Shown: positions 14,001 through 29,020 of the stretch, piece after piece
Layout of the letters: each line of letters opens with the position of its first letter
Position numbering within the stretch: position 1 is the stretch's first letter
Assembly (NCBI RefSeq): GCF_001039355.2
Contig: NW_019776179.1
Span: 76,764-140,763 of the forward strand
Reading direction: 5' to 3'
Origin: Lingula anatina
Lineage: Eukaryota > Brachiopoda > Lingulata > Lingulida > Lingulidae
DNA length: 64,000 bases
Program-made: the position numbers and the translations under genes
The notes under the pieces: model-generated
Databases searched by the model: none
What the model saw: only the letters and a program-made list of their open reading frames with translations
What the model was told of the DNA's origin: nothing

Positions 14001-17000
14001 CATGGGCAATTTACATGTACCGTTTTAACCTTTTTGTGCTTCCTTTGCAGTCGGTGTCTTACTTAAGATCTTACTTAAGAAGCCTTTTAGAGAGTGCGTG
14101 GCGTCCAAACTGTGGTTTAATTGTGTTTTCAATTATCACGTCGTGACTACACGGACCACATTATGTCTCCCACCGTTTTTCACAGGAATTTGTCTCATTA
14201 CCAGCCCAACTCTATATACCATGATCTTATTCTAAGACACATCATGCTTTATTTTAAAAACCTTTCACACTGTTTTGGTAACTATGCTCACCTGGTTCTT
14301 TGGGAGATACATTGCACATAAACTGTTTTTAGTCTTCAAGCAGGTTGATCATGTTTTTTTTTAAATCTTTCAATTGTATTCATTTTGTATACCCAATATT
14401 ATGATTGTTCATTCAATAAAGTATCAGTTTTGACAGGTTTCAAATGAACTGTTGTTTTGCTTTTTAATTTTGAAAAAAAAAACAGTCTTCTTAAAAATTA
14501 GTTTATTTTACTTTATTTTATCTTATTTTATTTTAATTATTGCCAGTTTCCGAGCCCGCTTGGGAGTCCTGTCCATGTGGAAAACCCAGAATACCAGACC
14601 AGATGGTACTTCAAGTATTTTCTTGGGAAAAGTAAGTGAAAGAAACCCTTTTAAAATATTAACGTCTGAAAGGAACCAATAGAAATGGAACCAAGACATG
14701 CAACAGGACAGAATACAACAGTATGACAATTTGAGATAAGTAGATTAAAATTTATCAACATACGATATAAATCCTATAATGTAATATAAAAAACATGTCG
14801 CTTGTTAACATGTTATATTTATGTACAGTGACTTTATATCACACCAATAGAAATAGTTATACTGCGGTCGTCTGCGCATACTCAGTTTCCTTCCTAATGA
14901 ATGGATATAATTCCTTAATCACTAAAGTGCTGTAACGTATGACGCTATAATAAACAAATGAATGAAATAAAGCTAGTTATTCATGGTTGAGCGTGACATT
15001 AGCACGACTCTTAAACGGGTTAATAGACCACTTAAGAGACACTTCAAGCCCTTGTGTATTTCCTTAAGTGAGCGGATACACGTTTACGCGATATGGCTAA
15101 TGTCGCTGCTGAAACTCAGAAAGCTAAACTTTTAAGTTTTAAAAATACAGCAGGTTTAATTTTGAAAAAAGGTATCAATTTATTTATTTTATGTTGCTAT
15201 CTAGTTATCTGTCGATCTGTCTGTCTGTCTGTCTATGAATGTTTTGATTGATTGTTTAATTACACATTTTGTTTATTGTATTTTAGTGCATCAGAACTAT
15301 GTAGGTCTTGACGCAGACAAAGAACCGTTCATTCTCTCAGTAGTGGTGACGGATGCAAACAACCACAATGTGCCGCAATACAGAGCAATACTGTGGAGGA
15401 AACAGGTACAGTATCAAGATATTGTCCAAAATATATATTTATCCATGATAAACAAGCATTAATTGATCTAGTGTGTGTGCGCGCGCGCCTGCAAAATAAC
15501 ATTTCGAAACAGTCCCCTTCCTTTCCAAACCAACATGTCGTATACCTGTATGAAATGAATATAATTTTATAATTGTCACATATATGTATCTGAATGTATT
15601 GTTCGTAATAGAGGTTATTCACCGCTCTTTCAATTTGATCCACATTTCAGTCTTATATAATGTCAGCAACATTCTCTACTTAGAACAAATCAATGACTCT
15701 GACAAAGACAGCGACTCGACGATAATTTTTCACTTGGATTGGTTCACTTTTGTCCTCTCACGCTGCTGAACATGACACTCTACCTTCCCCATTCGTGCTA
15801 TTCTCCATTCCTTCCCATCCGAGATTCCAGCATTAGCAATGGGAATTGATGTTACGATATCGATTTTTCTTTTTTTCCTGTAGGGCGCGCGGAAGATTTG
15901 CCTTCCATACGACCCTACAAAACCAAAGACTGTCAAGGGTATTTTAGGGTTAGTACCAAACGATTTAACAAACTTTTGTATTTGACAAAGTATCATATGC
16001 ACTTTTAATTAAGGAGATGTTTGCCTTTTAAACATATTGACTTTGTGTCATATGCCATTTCTTGAGATAAAACAGAACCCATGGAAAAATTTATGCGGAC
16101 GTATTCTTTATTGGATACAAATAAACAAACTAAAAAAGGACACACACATACACACACAATATATATATATATGTATATTATCACCAGATTTCAAGTATTA
16201 AATTATACAGTCTTGTTGCAAGAAAATTAAATTGACTGATTTGTATAAAAGACAAAGAGTTTTTATTCATTTAGAGAAAAAATGGTCTAAACTAAAGGTT
16301 CGTTTTTTTTTCGTCATTCAGACATTTTGACATGCCAAAGGTAGAAAAAGGACCCAGGGAAATATATAATGCAGAAGTGCAGAAAGAACTCCTGGTACTT
16401 GAGGAACAAGAGGTACGCGAATATTTAATTTAGCCTCCCTTACAGGCTAACATTACATACAGTTAATATACATCGCCTGTGATTTACAAACGATTATTTT
16501 GTATATATTGTATCTGGGAACCAGGACCAACAAACCACAATTCTAAACGGCATTTCTACTTGTGATGCATTGTTTCTTATACACATAAAATGAACTGGCT
16601 ACTAGAGAGCAAGCGCACTAGTCAAAGTACCAATATGCACATGGTCTCGCAACAATTAAAGTAAAATACACCTTTGGAGTTTTAACTTAAGAGTACCGGG
16701 ATGTACACAGTCCCTTATCAATGGACTGCCAAAGTGTACTTGTAGTAATTGAGTTAGAGTTAACGTGAAGTTCAAAACTAACACGCGCCTAGGTTTTGGA
16801 AATATAATTTAAGGTACCGGTGTTTATACCAAAGTTAGCGGAATACCCTTCTCTAACTTCATTGCAAAAAGAATCGGATATGTTTTAATCAAAAGGCGGC
16901 TTTGGGTGAATCAAGGATTCGAGTTTGTCCATGGGAATATTAAATTGAAATTGTTAGACTACAGCTTCCAAATATGAAAGCAACCTGACTTGCATTTGGG

Positions 17001-20000
17001 GTATTAGGATCATTAGTTTTTACCATTAAGAACTGATGTGCATGTACCCGGTAGCCTTCTTTGATGATACATATACATATACATTGCGCATGTATATGTA
17101 TATCACAATAGCTCCTAGTTGCCGTTTCGTTATAAGACTCAACTTTCACTCACAATATGGAAAAAAATTTGAACATTTCAAGTGTTTTTATTCCAGGGGT
17201 CTGTGAATTTCAAGTTTGGAGTAACGTACTGTATAGAAGGGCAGATATCGGACGATGAGATGTACGGGAATGGTAAGTTATAAATTGAAATTACATGAAG
17301 TACGGATCTTAGGCTGAGAAAAGTGCTTTGGAGCTAGGCTGTTAAAGACCTATACTGTAGACGCGAGCAAGTTATTTTACCCTTTGTGGTATTCTCTTAG
17401 ACGTCTAGACGCTAACTGGAGGGAAAGTACAAGGAACTTCTGAGAGACCTCTGTTCAACTTGGAGAAAAAATAGGCTAATCCCTAGTAACGATCCCTTGA
17501 AATTATTTCTCAGAATTCTAGGGGTGCAGCCCCGGCAGTCAATGTCCCTGGATTAATGGTGCGGCTGTCATCAGCGCCTAACCTCAGTCTGCGTGATCCT
17601 TTGTAATTCTAAAAAGCACACAGAATACCATCGGATCCGCTTTCAGTGATGCGTGTGAAAACTCCGGCTTTCGCAGCGAACACAATGCAGATCCATTATA
17701 CTTTACTTGGCACAAGAGCTGGTTTAGCTAAATTATATAAGTCCAAAGTTAGCGTCAACCTTAAGCGTGGCACCCCTGGGTAAAATGAAAAGTTTGCAGC
17801 AAATATGCATTAAGTTTGCTGCAAGCTAAAAGTTCGCAGCAAGGGGTTTGACGGAGTTTGCAAGAAAATATGTTTTGCAGCTAGTTTGCTACAAGTTTGC
17901 ATGAACATCTATATTTTGCGGCAGGTTTGCACAAGAGTCTTTATATGAATTCTTGCAAATCTCCAGCAAATTTGCAAGAAAATAAAATTCCTTCTTGCAA
18001 ATTTGCATAAAATTTGCGGGAGAGTGATGTTTTGATAAGAAATGTAGATGTTGATAAGGCCTGATATTTTGCTTACAAATGTTAGTTTGTGTTGAACCAA
18101 GATAAATCTACGGAAGCCGACTGGTGTCATGTTAAAAAAATTATTATCTTGAAATTTCGAGATAATATTTTTCCAAATTTCGAGATACGACCTCGAAATT
18201 TCGAGATAATATATTTTTTGTCCAAATTTCAAAATACTACCTCGACATGTCGAGCTAATTACTTTTTTAACATAACACCAGTCGGCTTTTTTATAAACCA
18301 GTAGTATTTCACTGGGATTTGAAAATACATTTAGCCCGATTTACAGAAAGTGGTTGATGTCGGCACACAGTTACTGCATTTAAGCGCTCTATTGTGCATT
18401 TTTCCTGAATTTGGGTAATTTAACGTAATTGTGCGTAGGGGTTTGAGGCTGGTTGGTTATTAACTATTGACTGAGTGATCTGTACAATCACTTTCAAAGT
18501 TGCTGGATGTTTATAAAAGGTGACATTTCTGATCAACGCTCACCGGAAGCCGTTCGTATTTTTGTGGGCTCACACTTCTATCCTACGCCTTACTGTGGCT
18601 AACACGTAACGCCCTCTGTGACCACTGACGCACGAACAAGAAGAAATAAATTTGATTAATAACCATGTCGAATGTGGAGTTTCCGTTAAGATGTGTCCTT
18701 TACTACACAAACAATGGAGTTAAGTGTACTGTGTGGAAGAAAGACAAAGTACCAGAATTATCAATCTTCTGAACGTATACATGTACATGTACTTCTGTCT
18801 AGAAGGTTTAACCCCCTTGTACTTTTAGTCAGGCTTTTAAACTGCCAATCTCTCAACACGTACCGGTCGCTGAACTTCGCCACTCATTGTGAAAAGGTGT
18901 CTAAGATATGTGTCCTTTATTAAACTTAAGAATCGATATGTTATGCACGGTCTTAAAATTATGTGGCTTGGATTTGTTAAGTGCATTCGTCCTTAATAGT
19001 AGGGCAGCAATAAATGCCATACAGGTGAGTGTCAAGTGAAATATACATTTCGCTATATTTTTTATTTTATTCTACTCTATTTTATTTTCAGAAAAGGGCA
19101 GCTCCTCTTTTGACAAGTTCATCCATCTTCTAGGAGATAGAATAAAACTTAAAGGCTGGGATCGCTTCAAAGGAGGACTGGATGTGAAAAGTAACGTTTA
19201 AGATTTATAAACTCACTGAACATATCATATTCTCCTATTCTAGACTAGTGTTTGTGTGTGCGTGTCTGTGTGTGTGCACACTAGCAAGTGCGCGTTTGTG
19301 TGGGTGTGAGAGAGAGAGAGAGAGGGGGGTAGGGGGAAATCATTACTGTACAGATAAATACAGTGCATATGTGCAAATGTATATGGGAACAAAACAAAAA
19401 TAAAATAAAAATGAGTGAATGTTGTTAGTCATCCTGTAGAAAAGGAATGATAAATATCAGAGTTATTCATACATGTGTACATGTATTTATCAAGCCTTAA
19501 GATGCTCAGTAAAACGAGTACTGGTACCTTTCACAGACAGCATTATCCATTTAAGTGCTGGTGCAAAGGGCCTACTCCCGTGCTCTCTATTTACAAGATA
19601 GACTAATTGAAGTCCATTTATTTAGCATCATAGACGAGCAATAACTGGGGTTCGGAGTTTACAAAACCAAACAATAATGTAGATGTAATATACTAGTATC
19701 TCATTACATCCTATATGTTATACAATTTTGATTGATGTATTTCAGGTAATAGCACAGGTGATGATTCCGTCTATACCGTGTACGAGGGACACGAAATAAT
19801 GTTCCACGTCTCCTCTCTGTTACCATACTCCACGGACAATAAACAACAGGTACGTACAGAGGACTACTGGGAGGTGGCTGATCTTGAACAAAAATGGCGA
19901 TCCCACCTACTATTACCCACCAACTAGAAAAATACTCGCTGAGCCAGAGTCATTTTTTGATATATTGCATTGTTTTTCAAAAGCAAAATCACAACGGGGA

Positions 20001-20343
20001 GGGGCGGCACAGTGTAGTTTTGTAACGTTGTGGAGAGCACAGTGTATGACAGTTTTTGTTTTACTGAGTACTGGTAATCAAACTACTTACACCAAGTGTA
20101 ATGATATACTGGATGCTGACAAATGCCACCTCTTGTCGTGATTGTTGCTAGCGTCATTAGATCATCAGTTTAAAGCATTTAATCTGGGTCAGAGATTTTG
20201 ATTTTTCTAAATTTTTATTTGTTTTTGGTGAGGATCGTGATTGTGCTCGATCCACGCCACATATTAAAAAGAAAATGAGAATAAAATAAAAGCATAAAAT
20301 TTTTTACGCATGATTGTGATCAAATGTGTGTGTACATGCACTG

Positions 20344-20385
<42 letters not shown>

Positions 20386-20818
20386 GGGACATTGGGACAG
20401 AGCGAGAGTCAGAAAGATAGGTCATAAAGGACCTCAACTCCCGTACTTAAAACACACCATGACACACTACATGTATAAACGTTTAATCAGCTTCAGTCAC
20501 CACCAACAAGAATGCTTTCTTTCTTTCCAGGTGGAGAGAAAGCGACATATAGGCAATGACATAGTCAATATAATCTACGTGGAAATGAATTCAGACCAGC
20601 AACCGTCATTTAGGCCTTCTATGATGAAGACACACTTCACTCGTATCCTTTAAATCACACGATAAAATAATTCCTTCAAAAGTTTGTTATGTCTCACGAG
20701 CCTTGGTGCCTGTCATTTGACCAAGTTTTCCCGCAATATCTTGGGCGGTTGAAACCCATATTCATAATTCCTCTACACGTATCTCCTCGGCAGTTCATGG
20801 TGCGACTTTGCCAGTGGA

Positions 20819-20888
<70 letters not shown>

Positions 20889-23800
20889 CCCTGTCTAGCA
20901 GTTAGAATATATTGTTATTGAGCAGTGGAAATATATTCCATTTAAACAATACATAATTTGTGGAGTGTTTCAGCAGATAAACGATTGTCGTATTTGAATG
21001 GCATTTATAATTCAGTGTAGAAATAATGGAATAATGAGACTTAACAGCCCAGAAAAATAGATCTCTAGTCTCGGAACGCATATTTATCAATATTTTAAAG
21101 CATTTACAAGATATCGAAAATTCAGCCATTCGAATATTGAATACACACAAAAGATGTGAAAAAATACTTTCTTAACTGCTGCCTCAGATATATACGCATT
21201 GGTAGTTTATGAGAAGGATACAGATAAATACAGGTAAGTTTACAATACGAATGCACATATATTTCCTAAAAGAATTGATATTTCCTAAAAAAAAATTGAT
21301 ATAAGTATATTGTGATCGCCTAAAGTGATGCAACAATTGGCATGTAAGCATAAACAGGAGAGACAAAATTATCTTCCAGAACATAAAAGAGATTACATTT
21401 TGTGATAACTGTTATAATTTCTTTCAGGTTAAACGTGTATTCCGCCGAAAGCGTCCCGTTATTTGGCCCTCCTCTACCCACGCCCGCCGTTTTTGCCGAC
21501 CACGCAGAATTCAGGGACTTTTTGCTAGTGAAATGTAAGATAAAGTCCTTCAGTCCCGATAACGAACACTTTAAATATTTTATTATTTTGAAATTATTCG
21601 AATCATCAAAGGTTTTGAATCCAGACATTGATTTAAGACATTGATACACGTCCGTTTCCTTAAACGTCTTGTTCATGTGTTTACAAGTCCATAAAGCTCT
21701 TAATGGAGAGACTGCTTGCTCTTGCTAAATACTTATGGACGTTTTTTTCTAGGTATAAATGGAGAAAAGGCCGCCCTATGTACGCCGGTGTTCGCCCAGA
21801 AGAGAGTGCGTACCCTGGACATGTTGATCAGAAATACCTACGACAATCACATGGTGGAGGTCAACAAGGTATGACACGTTCACTTGACTGGCACAGGTCC
21901 GCAGGTGGAGGGATCGAAACAACCCCCTTTTGGCGAGGAATGGTCTTGTTTACTCTGTTTCATGATTAGATCGATATTCTATGCCAAATCTCAAGTGGAA
22001 CCATCTTTAAGGGTTAAAATGTTCAAGGGCTAAAAAGCCCTTTGAAAAAAGCGGCTACAGGACTGTGACAGAAATGTCACCTACTGGCGGATCCGTGGTT
22101 TTGCCCACGAGCAAAATGATATAAATTTGTCCTGCTTTATAAATGAAAAAACGTAGGTTTTGTTGACTGAAATGTGTAAGACACCACTGAAAAACGCTTG
22201 ACTTTGCTTGTTGCCTTTTTTGCATGTAAACATTGATTAAGAAATATGTCTTAGAGCATAATAACATAATTGCAATTGGAAAACGTTTTCTTTTTAGAAA
22301 TTGCAAGCACAGCAGAACAGTTTATTTAAGAAATAGAAATTGAAAAGCATATCTTCCTCAAAAAAAAAAAAAGCACATCGATATCAAATCGCATTTTGAG
22401 AGATCGTTCCATACATGCATAATCTCTCCAACTAATGGCAAAAAACAGACATAGCTGTTTTTAGGCCTTTATCCTAAGTGATAAGATTAACTCTGTCCTT
22501 TTAAGCAATAATGTATCAGCACCGTGGCAATTATGGTGTCTCAGAGTTCCATATTCCCCCAGCGCTCTGGGGCTATATATTGAAGTTTAGCGTGTCACTT
22601 CTCTTTACCTGAATACTGCGCACTCCTATAAGCCATGCAATAATATGGCGATCGATGGAATGCAACAGCCATTATGGCTTGCACTGAATTAGCCTATAAA
22701 TGTTAATTGTGAGTGCCTGGCTGTGTTCTGTCGGTTAGCCGCAGACAATCGGAGGGAGATTTGCGCCCACGTACAGTGCAGTAGCACTAACGTCCGCCAT
22801 GACGCATTATAAGTTGTGTCCGCAAATAACCATACCGTATTACGCGTTTAAAAATTGATTGACTGTGTAGTCGGTGATTGCAGAGACTCAGATGAATCAG
22901 TGCCATAAGCGCTCTTCAGTATGAGATTTAGAATACGAACTTTGCCAAAATTAACGTATATATTTGAAATTAATAAAGTTAACATGTTATATGTAATTTG
23001 AACTACATGTACTTTGTACTCGATGCGACAGTATCATTTATGCACATCTTTTGAAAAGTAAGATATTAAGCCATCGTTATGCTAATTAATAATCACCATG
23101 GGTGATTATTTAATAGGAGGGTGGTTAACGCACGTGGATAATATTATATTAAAATACAGAGTAATCAGTTAATGTTGCCAGTTCCCACATAAAAAGAGCG
23201 CTCTACTTTAAATATCAACGATAAGGTGTTTTATCGTATCTTTTAAATAAGGTACAACTGGCGTACATTTTGTGTACACGTACTGAGTAAAAAAAGATGA
23301 GTAGCAAATACATGTGCCAATACAAGTACATTGCTCGTTCAATACCTTCGAAGGCGTAAGTTGGATGTTCGTAAGTTGGATCCGAGTCAGTACGCGTTTT
23401 TTTTCTTTTAAGCAACCTGATTTCTGTAATTTCAGAACACGATGTTGAACCGCAGAGCATTCAGTGACGTCATACCGGATTACCAGCATGGGTCACGGCG
23501 GAAAGAAGAGGCGCGGAAATTGGAGTTCGTTCGTGTTGGTCAGGCCCTAAAACTAAATATTATACTGAAGGGGGACGCCCCCACCAGCCTCATCACCACC
23601 GGGATGTTGAAAAGAGAGGTATTTTTGTCATCTTTTCTCTTTGAAGGATCTCTCCCTTCTCTCTCTCTCTTTCTCTCGATCTCTCGATCTTTCTCTCGAT
23701 CTCTCCTGCGAATAAAGGACTTTTATTACTGTTTACAGTGGCGTTTTCGTTGTTTCGAATCCTTTAAAAACAGATATATACTCCAATCAATTTGACCGCC

Positions 23801-26800
23801 TAATACAAATGTGCGATTTACACCAAATACCTGAAGGTAAAGCCACAGTGCCAGAACATTCACTTTTGTATAATTTAGTCATCGCCGTTAGTGTATTGAA
23901 AATGCGCCCCCCCCCCCAACACAAACACTTTTTATTCCCACAAATCATTTCATCACAGACGCATTGTGTTTGTCTGTCATTTGATACAATGCTTTTAAAT
24001 ATGCATGCGTTCTGTATCCAAATCCTTTGTCTGACTGGAAAATCTTTTTTTATTTTGTCATGTTATTATTCTTTCTTTGCAGCCATGGGAGCCGCAGTGT
24101 TTTTACCACAGCTTTCCAAATGAGATCATATGTGGGGATTCGTGGGGTTAGTAAACACGAACACTTAGCAATCAGTCTGCCACTTAAAGGACACAAACAT
24201 TCTTCATTTTACACGCGAACACATGAAAATGATTCCATTAGTCGATTACGTAAAGCTGTGCTTCATCGTATTTCTCTTCGAATTCAAACAAGGTAGCTTT
24301 GAATTAATGTGAATCATGTCCCTACAAAACAAAGTTGTGGTTGAAATTCACTAGACTTGGTTATATATTTGAACGAAATGGGAACTTTGACTGTTATACA
24401 CGGTGTTACTTCATTTTTGTCAGTGTTCTTCATATGATAGGACCATTTTGTTGCAGGTGACAAACTCATCATTGTAACGGAAGTGGGAACAATGGTTATT
24501 GAAGGTAAGTTGAACCAAAAAGTTTAGCAATCCTTAATTATTTGTTTTGGCATATCGTATCGCAAAATAGGTTAATGTAGAGAAGTTTGGATTCGTTAAA
24601 TGGATATGGTTGTTGCGACGTTCGTTGCTGACGGACTAAAAATCAATTTTCCGTTATCAAGCCTCATAAACGAAACTGCTGTTTTTGAGCCGGAGCACGT
24701 TTTTTTTATTGCGATCACCGACTAAACGACTAAAATTGCGATTTTATGACGCGATCGTAAGAACGGTGGTTGCAAATCAAATCCTTAATAAAGACACTCA
24801 TAAAGAGTGTAACCCGCTGGAGTATTCCTGTAATTTTGACATCGCTTAATTGCTAAAAAGATTGGGGGATATTACTGGTATGTTGTCAACAAATGATTTT
24901 TTATGCATTAAGGGAGATTGTACATCAATAATAATAGTATTTGGAAATGTAATTTCAGATATATAAAGCTACACGCTTTTGTTTTATTCTTGATTTTAAA
25001 ATTTGACTTGATTTAACATCATTGTCTAATTTTTTTATAGAGGGCTGTATTCCAAGGCTTATATTTGATCGAACGGTCAGCATTAAGCAAATTGATGTCG
25101 TAGAGCCTCATGGGTTAATCATTTTCCGGCCAGAGAAAGGTACGTTCTTTTTTAAAGCTAATACTCTAAATTTTACAAGTTTCAGGTCATTTCTTAAAAG
25201 GGTTTCAGCATCTGTGTTATTGACTCAATTGAACGCTAGGGCGCGTGCACGCACACATACTTAGTCTATATACTGTTGTGTTTTACAGGAAAAGATTCCA
25301 AGATACACGTCTTTCGCCTAGCAGACTTTGAAGGTCGAACCAACAGTATTGTCAGAACCAAACTCGATTCACGAGATCACAAAATTGAGAGATCAAAAGG
25401 TAAGTCATGTCATGTAATTTATGATGAGATAAATGGTGACATGCATCGAAACATTTTGTTTGAAACACACAGCTATCGCCCAACATGTTCCAATCTTTCA
25501 TTTTTGAGAGAAGCATGAAACATTACCAGATTTATTAAAATGCTGATGCTGGCCTCTTTTTGGTATAGAGCCATCACAGTGTGATCCCGGTGACGCCCCT
25601 TTTCCACGATGACAGGCAAAAAATACTCATATGGCCACTGCAAACATTGGTCAAATATGTTTTCAATACTGCACATTATTAGGTGGGGTAAAAGTGAAAT
25701 ACCATAATATTGAAGCAACAAATTTTATGTCGGTTACACTAGGTAGTGCAATGTATAGCTAGTACTCAATGTGGACCTAACCGGAAAAAATATGAATAAG
25801 TAATTTGCTTTGTATGAAAATTCCCATATGCATCATGTGATATCTGCTTAATTATTTGCTGTCATGATCCATCATGCAAAACGTTCCTTGCCAAACGGAG
25901 GGGAAATCTGTGCGGAATAGTAAATAGTGGGTCTAAAAATAACGGAATACACGCCAAATAATTCAATGTCAACGTACTCAAACATTTTTTCCCTTCAGGG
26001 TGCCATCTGTACGCCTTAAGCCGGCCTGGGGGCAGTCATCTCCGGATGGTTATAGCCATAGGCAAGCGTCTGTTGGTGATGTCATGGAAGCATTCCGCCG
26101 CCTGGTCTGCATGGTGTGTGAGCAATGATACGGAGACCGTGGACGGATTTCAGTTTCTCAGGGTACGAATGGTTTTAAACCTTTGTTATTGCTTCTGTTT
26201 CAATTGCTGTACACTGCCGACAGAAAGTTAGTTTTCATTGGTAACCGTCAAGGGATTACATGCTAAATTTATCAACCCCTTTGTCCATGCGCTATATTTG
26301 AACTGTTAGAACTGTCTTTAATTTCGTCTAGATCATAAAAAGGTTTTTCAATTCCAGTTTGCTTTCTGTTGTTCATAGTAATTTTACTGGATACCGTTTC
26401 TTCTTTTTCTTCTTCTTATTGTGATTATTATTATCTAGGAATTGCAGTCATACGAGACGCCGGAACTTATCACGTTGATAGACGGACCTAGGGGAGACAA
26501 CCAGATATGTGTTGGTTACAAGCATCAATATGATCTCATCAATGAAAAAAATGGTGACACACTGCATTTGCATCATGTGGACGCAAGCAAGGTAAGAACT
26601 AAGCATTTGGAGTTTTTTTTATAATAATTATTATTATTTTTAGTTACCTCAAGCACAGAAATCTGAAAGTTAAGGCTCGATTACCACGCCGTGAAGGCGA
26701 AAGTCACACAAATGAGGGTTGAGTCATGTCAGCCAGTTTCGATATTTCATTATTTACGATAACGTCTAGCGTCCCTGAGCCAAAGAACTTTTAAATATCA

Positions 26801-28976
26801 GGACATGCAGATTGTGGCGAGATTGTGTAAACACGTGTTTTTCATTCAAGGCGGGTTTTTAGTGACAAGTTCGTAACTGGATATCGAAAATGATAAAAAA
26901 CGAGTATTTTATTTCCAGGTGAAACTCGTGTCAGCAATAGACATATATGAGGATTCCGAGGCAGAGCTTCTGCTCTGTTACAATCGTAAGTTTTTTTTTT
27001 TTTTTTTTTTTTTTTTGTTCTGCACATCATACATGTAACCAAATTAAGACAGCCATGTAATCGGGCACATAATGCATCATTATTATTCATATGATGGGAC
27101 CTCATGTGAAGATGTATTTAATTCAAAGCAATATCCAATACAATCCAATAAGCCAAACCAGATATACATACATTATAAACTTATTCTTATTACACCACTT
27201 TAAGCAGTAAAAATATACACGATTAATATTGGAGGTATATGAGTACATGTTATATGTTATATTATATTACTCTACGGTGTAATTAGAATCACATTACAAA
27301 ATGATTTCATGTTATGTTTGCCAGAGAAATGTTATGTCTTATTATGTTTAAAAACACACTGACAGACAGTGTTTTAGTGTCTCTTACCTGTTGAATTTTT
27401 TTCCCAGATGTCTGTCATTTTCAAAAGCTGACGGAGGATAACTCCAATGAGTTTGATTTTCTGTGGAATTCTCAGCCGTGCTCAATAGGTAACCACTTGA
27501 TATATATTTCCATTAAACTACTTGTTCCTAACTTATTAAATCAAACTAAACTAACTTATTATAGTTTTCCATATATACAGGCCCTCACGTAACATTACTA
27601 TATATTTTATGTATGTGCATTCCCATACATACTGGCAATCTCAGAACATTTCCATATATTTTCAGTATGTGCATTCCCATACATTCTGGCCCTCACATAA
27701 CATTACTATATATTTTCAGTATGTGCATTCCCATACATTCTGGCCCTCACATAACATTACTATATATTTTCAGTATGTGCATTCCCATACATTCTGGCCC
27801 TCACATAACATTACTATATATTTTCAGTATGTGCATTCCCATACATTCTGGCCCTCACCCCAGACACAATGGAGATCCGTCTCATTATCAATGGCAGTCT
27901 AGTTCAGACGGTCACGTACCCAAGACTAGGACTGATTACTTCTAAAGTAAGTGCAATTATTCCTGCTTAACTTGATCATTTAAAGTTACGATCATTAATC
28001 CTACTTTTTACGTTGTTCATTGTGCTGTGTCTTTAACATCTTTGTAAGGGGTTCAAATTTAATATCATTTTGCTGTCTTAATCCTAATAAATCCTCTTAA
28101 ACTAACATAGATTTTATATATTACTTTCAAGAGGACGAGTTTTCCCTTTACACTGTTATTTTCATATTATGTAATATACTTATTTCTGTCCCTTTCAGTG
28201 TGATATTTACTTTGCCTCGACAGCAATGGGCTATCATTCCTCTGATAAATGCAAGGAAAAGGAGAGCGACAACAATACCCCGCCAGTTTCCCCGGGAATA
28301 GGTAATCCCAGCTTAGACTTGATTTCTTTGAATTCGACCAGGAACGGTGCAGCAAAAATATGTACATGTATAATTGGTCAAATCCTGTCATAGTATCTAT
28401 GAAAATATAAAAGCACAACGTTGTCAGTATTCGAAAACTTGAATGAAGCGTTATACTCTTCATGTACGCAGTAATTATATGTTTGCTTAAATCATTTCAT
28501 CAAAACTTATTCATGTAGAAGCTAGACAATATTGCTTTCAGAAAACATTGCAATGAGTTATGCAACGTATGTTTATTTCTTTTAAAAGTCCATTCAATTT
28601 GATCAGAGTAAATTTTTCCATCTGTTCCACCAGGTCGCGTGTACAACATCTTTAAGATACCTATCACCTCATTGGTGGGGAACCTGGCACCTCAAGATTG
28701 TACTACGCCCTCTCCCAATCCCACGCCGCCTCTCTTAGCTCCCGTCGTCCCAACAGAAGATGACCAGCCGCCTGTGCATCCCAGAAGTCCAAGAATTAAG
28801 AGGAGCCCGCTCTTGAGAACACGGAGGCTGGATTCGTTATCACAGATGCACGTGCTAGATGTTAGTATATTATGCCAAATGCCATGTTTGCCATGTTTGC
28901 TTAGAGGATATTACCGTGCATGTGGTTAAACAGATATTTTTGTCCTTGATATTATTAGTTCCTGTCATTTTTCCTT

Positions 28977-29020
<44 letters not shown>

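Noticed and set aside
27612-27860. Possible CRISPR-like array
   Set aside because: The units are contiguous tandem copies without unique spacers, inside an intron/exon boundary of a eukaryotic gene.
27609-27945. Two long + strand open frames of 97 and 110 codons with a repeated peptide ([10 protein letters not shown]...)
   Set aside because: They are out-of-frame readings of the 54-bp minisatellite. The true exon 24 uses the third frame, where the repeat contains stops.
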